64,000 bases of DNA from Phaseolus vulgaris (Eukaryota > Streptophyta > Magnoliopsida > Fabales > Fabaceae). This document shows positions 9,896 to 22,600 of the stretch, one piece after another. The stretch's first letter is position 1. Each line of letters starts with the position of its first letter. The stretch spans positions 4,808,118-4,872,117 of the forward strand of contig NC_023757.2 in NCBI RefSeq assembly GCF_000499845.2, written 5' to 3'. The translations under genes were made by a program, and so were the position numbers. The notes under the pieces were generated by a model. It had not been told where the DNA came from. It did no database searches and was given only the letters and a program-made list of their open reading frames with translations.

Positions 9896-11193
9896 ATAAT
9901 GACAACAGTGTTATCAATTTTCAGTTATGGCAACGCTATGGCGAAAGGCGGTGGCGAATTCTTTTACCACCGTCATAACTAGGCGGTGACTATGCCGATT
10001 TTCCATGACGACCTATGATTGTTTTTGGAATCTTAGAGTGGTAATGGAAAGTGGAAATATTCCAAAAAACAGAGAAAAAGACTGTGACAGCAGTGGCGGC
10101 GCATGTTGTGACGACGACGAAACATGAAGAAGAAGGAGCTGCGACGCATGATCTAAACTTAATTTTTAAGAAATTTAAGTGTGGGCCAAAATCTATTTCA
10201 ACTTTAACCTAATAAAACTAGAATTAAAATTTAAATATAATTTAAATATTGAATGCTCTGTGTGATGTGCCGATGAATCCTAATTAAAAAAATCACAACT
10301 TACTTAAAATTAAGCCTTTTGCACCTATTTTGGGTCCATTTAAAATCTTATAAATATTTCATACACACCACATTTTTTTATCTATGCCACAACCAATACA
10401 TCTTCTCTTGATTATTTCTTCCTACCACCACTACTGGTGTCGTCGTCATTGTTCAAGTGATTTTTTTTTTCACTTGTTATTTTTTTTTTCTTTCTCACTC
10501 CCAATAAAATTACTTTTAAAAAATATTCCTATTTTTCAACATAATGGCCAATGAACAGGACACTTCAAGAATATCCCACTAATCCAAGCTGGAAACATTG
10601 TCATCCATTAGATGAAACAAAATATATATATATATATATATATTACTTCTTTTGACCGCAATGCTTCTGCCATAACCTGTTATGTTTTTCGTTATAACTC
10701 TAATATTGTGTTTGGATTGAGGAGGGAGTGGATTTGTGAGGATTAGAGAAGATGTGTAAGAATGTGAGGTTGTTTGAATTGAGGATGATAGAGTGAATTT
10801 GTGACGATGGTTTATTGTAAGTTTACAAATTTATGCCTGTTATTACAAATTATTTGAATAATGAATTATTTTTTTTTGTGTGTAGATTTGAATTAATTAT
10901 TTTTTTAATATATAATATCCATAATTACTTGTATTTTTTAATAAAAGATTAAAAAATATAATAAAAAATATTTTTGTGTTAAATTGAAATAAATTTATTA
11001 AATATATTAAAATTTATGAAAATATTATTTATTATTATATTCATTTGTTATTTTATATAATTATATATGTTTTGTTGATATTATAATTTTATTTTATTAT
11101 TTTTATTATTTATAATTATATGTTGTTATTAATATTATAATTAAATATTTTTGAAATTATTAAATAAATTTATGTAATATTTAATTTTGTATA
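9896..11193. other. First part of the insertion that splits the left arm
   Basis: At 9905-10020 there is a GC-richer block with GGCGGTGGCG and CCACCGTC words. Near 10650-10690 a weak inverted echo (GTTATGGC against GCCATAAC) could mean one degraded TIR element. The rest is AT-rich, with (AT)n at 10622-10643. No gene is seen. Confidence 0.35.
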
Positions 11194-12975
11194 TCTATAC
11201 TCATATATCTATATCTATATATAAAGGAGATTCTCCTCTTTAACTTCCCCCAATTTTTTTCCTATTTTATCTTTATATTAATATTTGATTTTTTTTCATT
11301 ATTATGGACACGGCGTCATTTCCTATTTTGTCAAAAATTTTAAATTTGAAAATTTGAAAATTTTCAAACCCTAAAACCTTTTCGAAACACTTCAAATTTC
11401 GAAAAATTTTAAAATTTCAAAAAAGAATTAATTTTTTTAAATTTTCAAAATTTAAATTTATTTATTTTTAAATTTTTTTTAACTATATTAGGTAAAAATT
11501 GGAAACAAAATTTTTATTTGAAATAGTTTATGAAAATTGTACGTAAGAATAATTTTCAAATTGATTTAAGAAGTAGTCTTTAATCCCTATAGGATCTGAA
11601 TATCTTCATTACGCATAAACCCACGTACCCACTCTACTTCCCACTTTCTTTTCTATACCCTATTTCTCATTTTCTTTTCTCTTTCCTTTCCTTTTTCATG
11701 TAAAAGCTTACTTTCATTCTCACTTCTCTTTCTCTTTCTATGTTTTGATTAATCTTTGTGGAACCCTAATTTCACCTTTGTCTTATGTAATTGTAATTGA
11801 AGTTTGTGACTAGAGGGAGGGGAAGGACTTAACAAAAGGAGTTGCGGGTACCATCACAACAATCAGTAATTCTCTTTATGTGCATTTCAATTTGTGAAAC
11901 ACTAATTTGACATTTTTCTTATGAAATTATGATTGAAACATGTGACTAGGGGTATAAGAAGAACTCAACAAGAGGAGACAGAAGATAAGTGATGAAAGTT
12001 CTTTGTCATTAGACGTTTTCTGGAAACAATTTTATGGATTTAAATAAAATCATATAGAACCGTGACTAAAATATATTCTCATTTCCTCATGTTTTACGAA
12101 ACAGTTACTTCCAATCTAATTTACTTATTCACAATCTTCAAACATGGAGAAAATCAGTTAGAAGAATGTAGAAAGAGGAAGACGCTAACCCCAAGACACT
12201 ATTTCCGTGTGTGTTCCTATCATTGTCGTGCTTACCCCCAAGCGCAAGGTTCCAATGTGAAGGAACATTGTTAAGAGCAATGTGTAATCTGGATTCGGTA
12301 CGTGTTGCATCCTCGAAAAAAAGTTGCATGCGCTTCTACATCCACTAGAGAGTATAGGGAAAGGTTGGTATTTTTCCTATTTTATCCTTATATCAATATT
12401 TGATTTTATTTCATTATTATGGGCATTGCGTCATTTCTTCTTTTTTCAAAACTTTTAAATTTTTAAATTTTCAAACCTTAAAGCCTTTTCGAAACACTTC
12501 AAATTTCGAAAAATTTTAAATTTTCAAAAAAATTAAAATTTTAAATTTTCAAAAAAATTAAAAATTTAAATTTTCAAATTTTCAAAATTTAAAATTTAAA
12601 ATTTAAAAAATTGTTAAAGAAATTTTATTATGTACTTCAAGGTAATCCTGGAAATGAAAGAAAATTGGAGAGGTGGAAGAGGGAGAAAGAGGAGAGCATA
12701 GAGACTTAGTGTGTTTATTTAGGGGATTTACAAATAAACCTTATCATTGCAATTTGATATTAACATAATACTATATATTTCACAGATTTTGAGAGTTTTG
12801 GATTGCTTAATGAGAAGGCGAACATTTCCAGTAAGGTTGTGCTTTAGCAACTTCACGCTTCCCACACCTCATTTTAAAAATTGAGGATGAATTTTTGGTT
12901 TATTGCTTAATGGTGTCACATGTGTTATAATGATAAAAATAAAAAATGCGGATACGCGCTTGTGTCCACCGCTAG
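11194..12975 (+). mobile_element. Helitron-like non-autonomous element
   Basis: The right end reads GCGGATACGCGCTTGTGTCC, then ACCGCTAG, then T. The arms GCGGATAC and GTGTCC-A-CCGC form a GC-rich hairpin directly before the terminal CTAG (12972-12975), which is followed by T. This is the canonical Helitron 3' end (subterminal hairpin, CTRR, insertion into A-T). The left end is less certain; a TCTATA-type start followed by AAAGGAGATTCTCCTC at 11215-11240 fits plant Helitron 5' ends. It encodes no Rep/helicase. Inside, a module at 11262-11440 recurs at 12371-12545, and another pair (11761-11842, 11896-11976) is partly duplicated. Confidence 0.6.
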
Positions 12976-13239
12976 TTGTAATAAAATGCATGCACAAAGG
13001 TATTTGGGTAAAATACAATAATCCACATGAATGAGCACAAATATCTTCATTTGTGTGAAGAATGAAAAATGCCTCCACCCTCTCCCCAATCCAATCCCTC
13101 ACTCTCAAAACCATTGAAAGAAACACAAAAAACACTCACTCCCTCCTCTCATACTTGGATGCAACATAAAGGATTTTTGAGGTGTCCAATATGATCTGTT
13201 ATTCGATATCGATAACATTGAACGACAGTAAAGTATATT

Positions 13240-13580
13240 CTTTTTATATCTCTGAATATATTTCTATTTCCATGTCGATCATTTTTAATTTCGTGATTAT
13301 TATTATTTTTATCACTGTACACATGAGTGCTAAAATTAATATTTTTCTTATTTTTTTTATCCTGATTTTATTTTACTTTTGTATCTTCTTCTATCAAATT
13401 TTTTTAAGGGTTGTTCATATCTAAATTTTTATCATTTCATCTTTTAAGACATAATTGACTTGATTGAATATTTGAAATTAGTTTTCTGAAACATTTTTTT
13501 TAATTGATAATATGTTAATTCGTTTAAGTATTTTTGGAAATATAACTCATAGGAAAGTTTTAATTTATCTAAATTCGTTG
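13240..13580 (+). repeat. Inverted duplication, left arm block A3
   Basis: Reverse-complement match to about 17690-17990. Shared words include TTCTATTTCCAT, AAAATTAATATTTTT, TTTTACTTTTG, TTAAGGGTTGTT, ATTTTTATCATT, AATATTTGAAATTA and CATAGGAAAGTTTTA. It continues, on the far side of the insertion, the homology broken off at 9895. Confidence 0.85.
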
Positions 13581-13745
13581 CATCTACTTGTGTGTCGTTG
13601 TCACCTAAACCCATGAACCATGTAAACTTATAATCACCTATGATTAGAGTAATTGACAAGAACGGAAAAGATAGTTCAGCACTAGATGAATCTACAGTTG
13701 CAAAGAAATCTCATGGTAGACCATCCGCCAAGAAAAAAAGGTCCT
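13560..13745 (+). pseudogene. Gene-fragment repeat, left member, with KKSHGRPS
   Basis: The plus strand can be read as IRVIDKNGKDSSALDEST then VAKKSHGRPSAKKK. The same peptide pattern, about 75-80 percent alike by eye at the DNA level, is encoded on the opposite strand at 13980-14215. The basic KKSHGRP resembles an AT-hook core (GRP flanked by basic residues). Stops interrupt the frame upstream. It looks like a captured or duplicated gene fragment of unknown origin. Confidence 0.5.
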
Positions 13746-13979
13746 TGCAAAATTTATTTTGGGTGAAATTAATTTTGTTAACAAATGGCTTGTTTGTAAT
13801 TGATTTTTAGAGTTTTGACCATAAAGATTTTCAACAAAGAATAGTTGGATGTGAGATTTTTATTGCATATTTTTAGAACTTGATAATGTATTTAGGAACT
13901 ATATGTATACCTTGAAATGAGGATGAAGTAAAAAATATAATTGATCACATATGAAAACTTAGAGTATACTTTACAAAAC

Positions 13980-14215
13980 ATAAACAACTTCGTACCTTGG
14001 ACTTTATTTTTTTGGTCAGATGGTCTACCGTGAGATTTCTTTGCTACTGTAGGCCCATCTAGTGTCGGAGTGTCTTTTCTCTTCTTGTCAATTAGTCTAG
14101 TCATAGGTAATAAGAAGTTTACATGGTTCATGACTTTAGATGGCACCGACGTAATGCAACGAATTTAAATAAATTAAAACTTTCCTATGAGTTATATTTA
14201 CTTAAATAAATTAAC
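13980..14215 (-). pseudogene. Gene-fragment repeat, right member, with KKSHGRPS
   Basis: An open frame on the minus strand (13892-14146, 84 codons) contains TRLIDKKRKDTPTLDGPT followed by VAKKSHGRPSDQKNK. It is the inverted partner of 13560-13745. Conservation of the peptide in both copies suggests that the ancestor was coding. I do not recognise the parent gene. Confidence 0.5.
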
Positions 14216-14689
14216 ATAATTTTTTAGCATTTCCACGTTACACAAATGAAATATTTGAAATTAGGTTAATGAAGTGCTTTACAAACAGTCAACCTATTGG
14301 TTCGCATGACATGTATGACTAGGATTGGAAATCAAATCCTCCAAGGAGTTATCTATGGATTCAGAAAAGTTAATTTCATGGAGATTTCATTTGATAACCA
14401 TCCAGAATGAATATATATCTTTTGCCATATCTAGTTATAAAACCAATTAAGAAGGGATCATATATTTTGTCTCAAAATCATGAGTTGTTATCACTGAATA
14501 AGTTGCAACTGATAAGGTCTACTACTAACATACAGGGCAAGTTCTATGCATTTGTACTATTACTTAGAAGTGATGAAATATATTATTTATTCGTTTTGTT
14601 CACTGACATACTGTAAAATAAATAGTTTTTTCTTTGTTAAGATGCCAATCTTCTATGAAATTCATTCCAATTTATTGCACTATTCAAAT

Positions 14690-14945
14690 TATATGTTGTT
14701 ATTAATATTATAATTAAATATTTTTGAAATAATTAAATAAATTTATGTAATATTTAATTTTGTATATCTATACTCATATATCTATCTATTATACCTATAT
14801 ATAAAGAGGATTCTCCTCTCTAACTTTCCTCAATTTTGTTTTCTATTTTATCCTTACATCAATATTGGATTTTATTTCATTATTATGGACATTGCGTCAT
14901 TTTCTATTTTGTCAAAAATTTTAAATTTTTAAAGCCTTTTCAACC
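14690..14945 (+). mobile_element. Truncated second copy of the Helitron-like 5' region
   Basis: 14690-14836 matches 11118-11260 (ATATGTTGTTATTAATATTA, AAATAAATTTATGTAATATT, GGATTCTCCTCT), and 14837-14940 matches the 11262-11440 module (TTCATTATTATGGACAT, GCGTCATTT). The match breaks off at about 14945, where a gypsy fragment begins. No 3' hairpin/CTAG end was found after it. Confidence 0.55.
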
Positions 14946-14949
14946 CTAT

Positions 14950-15420
14950 AACAACCAGATAATAGGTTTTTTGGGAGAGTGGATGGACACACGAGGATAT
15001 ATCGATTTATACACAATGTTCAGAGAAGGTAGATATCTTTGTAAAACCATTAAGATCAGGTATCTTCTGGTTAATGCAAATACTTCTTATAATATATTGC
15101 TCGATCGATAGTCTATTAATCACCTCAATCGTTTCATGTTGACCAAAAAATAGCTCAGAGTGCTATGTAACAAGTTTGAAAGTCAAACCAACCAATTGAC
15201 TTCATAGAGCATCACCACGCGGTTGGTTAAGCGGGAGAAGAAGACACTCACCAAGGTCGAGAGGGTCGACCAGATATCAGTCTCGAGATATGAGATCTCC
15301 AAGAAGAGAGCATATGGTGGCATTAGTTGACTTTGATCCTTCACTAAGTGAACTCGCATTGAACCAGATGAAGATCTCCGCCCATTACTCGTACGTAATG
15401 AGGAACATACGTAACATATA
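14950..15420 (+). pseudogene. Ty3/gypsy protease-region remnant
   Basis: The frame reads GEWMDTRGYIDLYTMF, then CKTIKIRYLLVNANTSYNIL and LDRSINHLN. This is the pattern of legume gypsy aspartic-protease segments (G.idL.t.FG.g.....i.vrylvv.a.tsYN.iLGRp.ln.L). Frames break after about 15110, but fragments such as EHMVALVDFDPSLSE continue to about 15400. Confidence 0.6.
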
Positions 15421-17689
15421 GGGACTTCTTCTTTAAAATCGATCGAGAAAAATTAATAAATCAACATTAATTGACAATATCGATTTATTTAATTAAACAA
15501 ACTCATATATACCTGGATGAGTCAGAATATTAATTGTGAGATTTGATTTGTTGAAAATAGAATTTTCCATTTCAATTCAGAATTTCCAATATGACCCACC
15601 ATGTAATCAACAATAAATTTGAAACAACAAATAAATTATTAATTTAAATTAAAAATGGTTAACTTGACAAGAGTGTTATGTTGAGTCAAAGCTCAAAAGC
15701 AATGCTCATAGTGCACAACCTTCTATAAGAGCAACTTTTATCTTTGAATTAATTAATTGGTTTCCTTCAATGTTCTTCTATTCGACATTCATGCACAAAC
15801 ACCAACCCACCTGAACCTTCCTTTTAAAGTTTCTTAAAATTGTATCATCCTATGTTAACCTGAAAATTAGGTAGCATCCATGGTAAAGGAAAAGTTTCCT
15901 TTAAAAAGCTGTCTCTATCTTACAAATATTCTACTAAAAAAAAAACCCCAATGATGGTGATGATGACATTAGGGAATTAAAGCAAGAAGCACAACAACAT
16001 GATGCATGATGTTGAGTCACCACTTTAGAAAGTTCATTTTGGTATCTCATAGTTTAATAAAAAAAATACATATAATATAGTCATATCTAGAAAATGGTGC
16101 AAGAAATAGAGAACAAAGAAAATGCATATGCCAACTTTAGATTTTCCAAACCCATGATTGAGATATTATTTGGGTATGTGAAGGTGAATAATATCATGAG
16201 GAGATCTAAGTGAAGATAGGAGAGATGAATATTTGTGTAACCTCTTGTCAACTTCAGTGTGAAGCCAAAGGATGAGTAATAATTAATTACACTGCCAAAG
16301 TTTAAAAGTTTGGTCCCAGCTACCACAACTTGATCAAAAATAGCTTTATATCATTTAAAAAATTAATGGATAGGAGTATAGGGAAAATGACACAAAGTGT
16401 ATATAACTTTTTCATATTTTTTTTAAGAAAAAAACTAGATAGGTTTGAGATGGATCAATAGTCTTATAGTTAATATTGTTGCATTGGAATATTTTTTAAA
16501 ATAGGCTTAATTATCACTTTAATTTTTATATTAAAGATTAAAAGTTAATTTAATTTTTTAATTTCTTAAAAAAATTAATATAATTTTTATTTTTTAAAAA
16601 CAATTCAGCGTGTTTATTTCTGTTATATATATCTTTATTAAAAAAATTATTTTAATAATTTTCTACTGTATATTAAATATTGAATGAATTATTTACATTT
16701 ATTATCATATTGAATCCTCTTCAAAAAAATGAACCACTATGTTGAATTGTTTTATATTTAATATTGAATTATATATTTTATTATTATATTAAATCATTTT
16801 AAAAAAATTTGGAATATCATGTTGAGTTATTTTAAACAATTTGATACTACCACCTTTAATTGTTTTAAACAAATTAGGATTATATTGAATTTTTAAAAAA
16901 TAAATGTGATCAAATTCATCCTTAAAATTTTTTGAACAAGTTTGAACTTTGTAAAATTTAAAATATAAAATTAATTGATAACTCTTAATATAATAAGAAC
17001 TAAGGAATAATAAGATTATTAAGCCTTTAAAATATTTTAGAATTAACCATTTTTACATTTTCGATAAAACACGTAATTTAAACTTACTGTTTAGCTTTAA
17101 TTATTATATATGACCTTTATAATAATCAAACTTATACCCTTACTTTTTAAGATAATTTTTCTTAATATCCCTTCAAATATAATTTATTGAAAATCAGTTC
17201 ATTGAAAAATCATTAAGTTTAATATTGAAAAGTAAAGTTTTTGTCACTGTATATGATGTCACACATATAAATGTAGCATGTTGAGATACACATATAAATG
17301 TAGCATGTTAACATATAAATTTTAAGTGATTACTTACTAACACAGAACAAGTTGAGATACACTACATGACATAATAAAAAATCATTTTAAACAATAAATC
17401 ATAAAAAAAATAAAGACTAAAACCAAGATTAATCTTGTTTATAAAAACTTAAAAAGTATTTAAACATTTTATATATTCTTCCTGTTTCATTATAATTATA
17501 ATATTCGTTTAAAGCTTTTTCGCCTTATCAAGAAATTATTTAATATTTTATTTTTAATATGATTTTCTAAGCAAGTAACTAAATTCTAACTACAAAAAAT
17601 ACTTATAATTTATAAGAAAAAAAGCCTTTTAATTACTCACTTTTAAAAGTAAGTTAATTAGAGTGTTAACTATACTATTTACTGAAAAA
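15421..17689. other. AT-rich spacer at the centre of the inverted duplication
   Basis: No exon or known repeat end was recognised. A short tandem duplication (ACATATAAATGTAGCATGTT twice) lies at about 17266-17315. Confidence 0.4.
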
Positions 17690-17990
17690 TAAATAAAACT
17701 TTCCTATGGGTTATTAACATATTATCAATTAAAAAAATTGTTTCAGAAAATTAATTTCAAATATTTAACAAAGTCAATTAGGTCTTAAAAAGATGGAATG
17801 ATAAAAATTTAGAAATAAACAACCCTTAAAAGAATCTGATAGATGAAGATGCAAAAGTAAAATAAAAACAGGATAAAAAACAAAAAAATATTAATTTTTT
17901 CACTGATGTGTACAATGATAAGAAGAATAATAATAATGATTGTAAAAATGATCTTAAAGATGGAAATAGAAATCTACCCTAAGATATTAA
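17690..17990 (-). repeat. Inverted duplication, right arm block A3'
   Basis: Partner of 13240-13580. It lies downstream (3') of the AFP gene. Confidence 0.85.
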
Positions 17991-17999
17991 AGGAATGAA

Positions 18000-18574
18000 T
18001 AACAAAAGTACTCTTTAATAAAAATTAAATAATTTCTTTATTTATTTAATTAATTAAGTAATTAAACAACCTCTCTTTTACTAAAAAATAACTACATAAC
18101 TTCTTTAAAAAGAATCATCACATATATTTTTAATATTATTTTTACAAAATCATATACATATATTTCTAAACTCTATTATTTCATAACTTTTTAATAATAT
18201 TCTTATAAAATTAAATATTTTTGAAACTGTATTACTTTAATAAAACAAAAAAAAAACACTGCATAAGAGGACAGATCTACATGTAGATAATAACAATGAC
18301 TATGATGGTGAAAATCAAAGTATGAAAGTGATGATGTCTAAGACAATAAAGGTATAACAGTGATGATTATTCATTATAGTTACTACAATGAAAATCAAAT
18401 GAAAATGGTAATGACAATGATGAGAATAAAGAAATCAAACCTTGCCTATCACTAAATAATTGACACATGGTTTAACAAGAAAGAAAGATGTCAAACCATG
18501 GTTTTTTATAAACATGTTCCAACTAAGGTTTAATTCCAAGTGTGTGAAATTAAAGATAACTTCCTTCAATTATC
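18000..18574 (-). repeat. Inverted duplication, right arm block A2'
   Basis: Partner of 9308-9895. It is contiguous with A3' here, which shows that the right arm keeps the ancestral, uninterrupted order. It ends about 250 bases from the AFP stop codon. Confidence 0.9.
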
Positions 18575-18823
18575 TATACCTCAAAAAATGTTAGCCTTTA
18601 ACAATAAACTTGACACACAATGAAAAAAACCAGATAAAGATGGGAAATTTAATGCCACTTCACTTCCTGAAGGGAGACATGTCTATATTTAATATTGTTT
18701 CATTCAAGAACTAAGCAAAAATGGAGAAAAAGAAAAAAGAAGCTGCTGCCAAACTAATGTTTGTTCCCTCAATGTAAACTATATTACAGCCCTACAGTTG
18801 AAGGGAAAGAGGGAAGTCCATGA

Positions 18824-21800
18824 CTAAAAGGGTGCAGCAGAAGGGTTGACAACAATGTGCCTAAGGGGGTGAGCAACATCCCCACCACCAGCATGCTTAA
18901 CAAACTCAGCTGGAGAGAGGAAGTTTCCATGGCACACACACATGATTCTCACTTCCTCTCCTTTACCATATTTGTACAAGATTCCCTCAATCCTTCTTCC
19001 ATTAGGACCATCCCCTTTTGTAAACACACAAGGCATGTCTTCAATTGAGTTTGTCCCAATTTGCTTTCCCATTATGTTTTGGGAAGGATGGAATTTCTTA
19101 GATGGATTCTCCACCTCAGCTTTGGAAGTTCTAGCCACATTCTCAATTGTCTTAGCCCCTAATCCCACAGCTTCCTGGCTGATTCGTTCTTGTGCTGAAT
19201 GATTACTGCCAGGGCTTGCTTCACCACAACTACTCGATCCTGTCATTTCAGCAAACTACATAATCAAATCTTGCTTTTCTTAACTTTGGTGTTATCATTT
19301 TCAGTTATGTTATAGAATATATACAACCACAAATTCCATCATTCAAAGAATAGGCACACTTGCTCTAATATCATGAAGTAACAAATTCCAATTGCATAAC
19401 ACAACTGATGCTTCAAACAAAAGGTCAGTTCAGAAACAAATCTACCTAGAAATCAAATGCAAGAAAAAGTATATTTGCTCCTTTTGATCCTTTGTTGTTC
19501 TTAAATTTTGTTTTGTTTTATTCTGCAATAAGTGGTGATGAATCATGAACATCCTTTTAATACCATGGAAGGGTTTAAACATCAATCAGTGCATATTTAG
19601 AAAGTAAATGAATGAACTTGAGAAACAGTCCAGAGAAAGGTTAAGTTCATCTCTGATCATTCCAGACAAATTATTTATTGTATATCTGACACACAAATCC
19701 AGCAAAAATAAATTATTCTAACAGAACCAGATGCATGCACACATTGGATTCAAAACAAATGCAGTGTCTAGCCACAAACATGTCATTTATCCTGAATGAT
19801 ATTTTGTTTTCTTAACACGTCAAAATAGTCCACTAACATTAGCTAGTTAGTTGATATATGTTAAACCATAATGAATCTGAACAGTGTTTTGGTGAATGAA
19901 GCTATTATCACATGTTATACCAAATATATTTTGTTCATAAATGAAGTCAATCAAACCTGACAAGACATACTTAATTTGCAACTATCACACCACCGAGAAT
20001 AATCTATTGTATTTATTTAAACAAAGTGAAATAGATCAATAGAATTGTAACAGTAAGATTCAGAAAAAAAATCAGAGAACAACACAGGAAAAAGAAAATT
20101 CCTACAATATCCAATGCAATGGTTCTGATTTCTATTCCAGTCAATGGCTCCCGCATATTGCATCACAGGAAGAACAAATGAGGAAGAATATAGGGAAAAA
20201 GGACAAAGTAATCTTTTTCAAACAAGGCCAGCAATTTAATATTGAAGTGAGCTAGCAATATCATGGACATGCACAAACACAAACCATCTAGTACAAACTA
20301 ACATGACATTCAAACTGTTCTCTTGATGCTCAACAGCAAAAAATAGTGCAAGAAGTAGTGTCATTGTTAATAGAAATGTTCTTGCCACACAGATATACAA
20401 AAATTTAAGAATTAAGTATAAGTTTCATGAATTTAGTCAAACTTCAGATTCCAACACATCATCCAATCATTCCAATATAGTTTTTTTAACTTTCATGAGT
20501 GAGCATTGTAAGGGCATTTGACATCTAGAAACCAGGTCAGGATGTAGAGTCCAAACCTCAGTAAAACTCACATAAGAAGATATTATCAAAAATACAAAGT
20601 GTACTGAATTACTATTTTTCCCACCCAAGTATAATAAATAGTTCACTCTTATATTAGGTATCTTGAATAAGTTTTTAAAAGATAACCATTTACTCCTTGA
20701 AAAATAAACAACAAATTCCAAATATCTTAACAATAAGAGGAAAGTTAATCAATAACTCAATATTTAACTGCTTATCTTAAAATACCAGAGCTTAAAATGG
20801 AAAAAAAATAAGATTAAGAGGTCATGACTTCAATATAATTGATTATCAATTATCTGTCCAGCAACCAGTGATGACACAATTCAGTTCAATGCTACTATAA
20901 AAAGATGAGCATATTATCAACTTGAAAACCCGTAAAATCATACCATTGCAAACAACATTTACAGTGACAATTGATCTCAACTAACATCCAATATATTCAA
21001 GAGCTTTATTTAGTAAAGCTAGCTAGCATCTTCACTTCCATTTTGGTATCATAGTTAATTCAAATATGAAGCTTCAAAAAATGGTATCATGTGCAAGAGA
21101 AACTCCCTAGTAACAAAATAAAAGTGACGGTTTCACTGTGCAAGAATGGTGAAAAAGAAAACCTCACAATCACATACAAAAAATAATTCCTTTCAGTGTG
21201 TTGTGGCTTCTAGTTGATTACTAGAATACAGAAAGGGACTAATGCATTAAATGAGAGACTAAAGGGGAGAACTGAAGGGAATCGCCCCCAAGTTTATGAT
21301 CATTCCAAATTTCCAAACATACAGTAACCAAATAAAATGAAAAACCACACAAAAGGAAGAGATTAACAAGTTAACAGCTTCAGTAAGTAAAATTCAATCA
21401 AGTAAAGACACTCCTCATGGTTGAATCTTCAAAACATTAAGTCCCCTTACAAGTAGCAAATAATAATAGTACTTTGGTCACATACGTACTCATCAAAGAA
21501 GGAACAAATGACAACAAAATGAAATATTTTGTGCTCTTTCCATCCTCATTCTTGTAAGCAACCATTAACAGAATCAATTAAAACTTTAAAACAAGCAAGT
21601 CACATATAAAAGGATACACAAATCACAAATACACATAAGAACAAGCCCTCATGAACCATCACACAGTCAAACATAATCACCATCAGAACCACATAAAGCA
21701 GCACAATGACAAACTTCAACAGGCCACACCAAAAGTTGACATTCTATTCTAAACAAGACAAAACTCAACTCATATATACAGTAATCAAAATTTACCTAAA

Positions 21801-22600
21801 AAAGCCTTGCTATCCATTTCGGACAACGATGAAGAGCTTCCACCTTGTGAATCGGCCGATCCCTGAGAAGATGGTTGCCCAAACAGACCTTGAAAACCTT
21901 TTCCCTTCCCCAACACATCACCAAGAACAACCTGCTTCGGCGCCGCCACACCCCACCCCAGTGGGGGTGGAGCCAACGTGGCAGAACCAAATCTGGTCAA
22001 CCCCATTGTCGCCATACTGCCACCCTCAGTCTCTTCGGGGGCGGCGCTGCCGCCACCGACTACGCCTTCCCGGGAGCCCTTCTGCTTCTCAGACCGGCGT
22101 CTCTTGGCCTCCATCCGGCGCAGAGTCTGCATCTCCTTCCTCCTCCGCCACTCCTCCTCCGTCTCGGTGGGCAGTGAGGACGTCCTCATCAGGGAAGGGA
22201 ACGCTGCGAGCGGCGGAGCCACCGCATCGTCCTCCCTGAACAGAGGCATTGTCCCCACCACAGAAGAAGAACGCATAAGTTTCTTCTTTTTTGCGTTCTT
22301 GTCCACTCCGAATCTTCCTCCGAGAGATAGACCAAGGTTCAACTCAAGTTCTTCATCCTCTTCCTGGTGTTGGGGTGGTTGTTGCTCATGCTGATGGTGA
22401 TGATTATGCTGGGATGTGATAACGTTATTCATGTTATCATCCCTAACGGTAACACCTCTCATGACAAATCCCTGAAGCAAATCCCTCGGGTACCTATCCA
22501 TCCTCTCAGAGTTGTGGTTCTGATTCAGCTGTTGGTGTTGCTGAAGATGGTTTTGTTGATACTGCTGCTGGAGGTGACGGTTTTTATAGTCCTCCATCAT
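18824..22600 (-). CDS. AFP: AFP / NINJA-family ABI5-binding protein (two coding exons)
   Basis: Exons are 22600-21796 and 19239-18824, joined across a 2556-base intron with a GTAAAT donor and CAG acceptor (phase 1, G|GA). The product is 406 aa. The N-terminus is Gln/His-rich. Residues 85-93 form the EAR repression motif LELNLGLSL, which in this family recruits TOPLESS-type corepressors. Residues 141-174 are the basic central NINJA region ([20 protein letters not shown]). Residues 337-400 are the conserved C domain ([20 protein letters not shown] onward, ending [13 protein letters not shown]), which binds ABI5-type bZIPs. Family members repress abscisic-acid responses in the nucleus. The start is the first ATG of an ATGATG pair. 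G-boxes upstream fit ABA feedback. The intron holds arm A1' of the inverted duplication. Orthology to a particular Arabidopsis AFP is not set. Confidence 0.93.
19785..20160 (-). repeat. Inverted duplication, right arm block A1' (inside the AFP intron)
   Basis: Partner of 7630-8025. AFP exon 2 (18824-19239) lies between A1' and A2'. The left arm has unrelated sequence in that interval. Confidence 0.9.

Noticed and set aside
9905..10700. Possible single TIR transposon with GTTATGGC ends
   Set aside because: The inverted similarity is only about 8 bases and I found no target duplication, so it is noted in the block description only.
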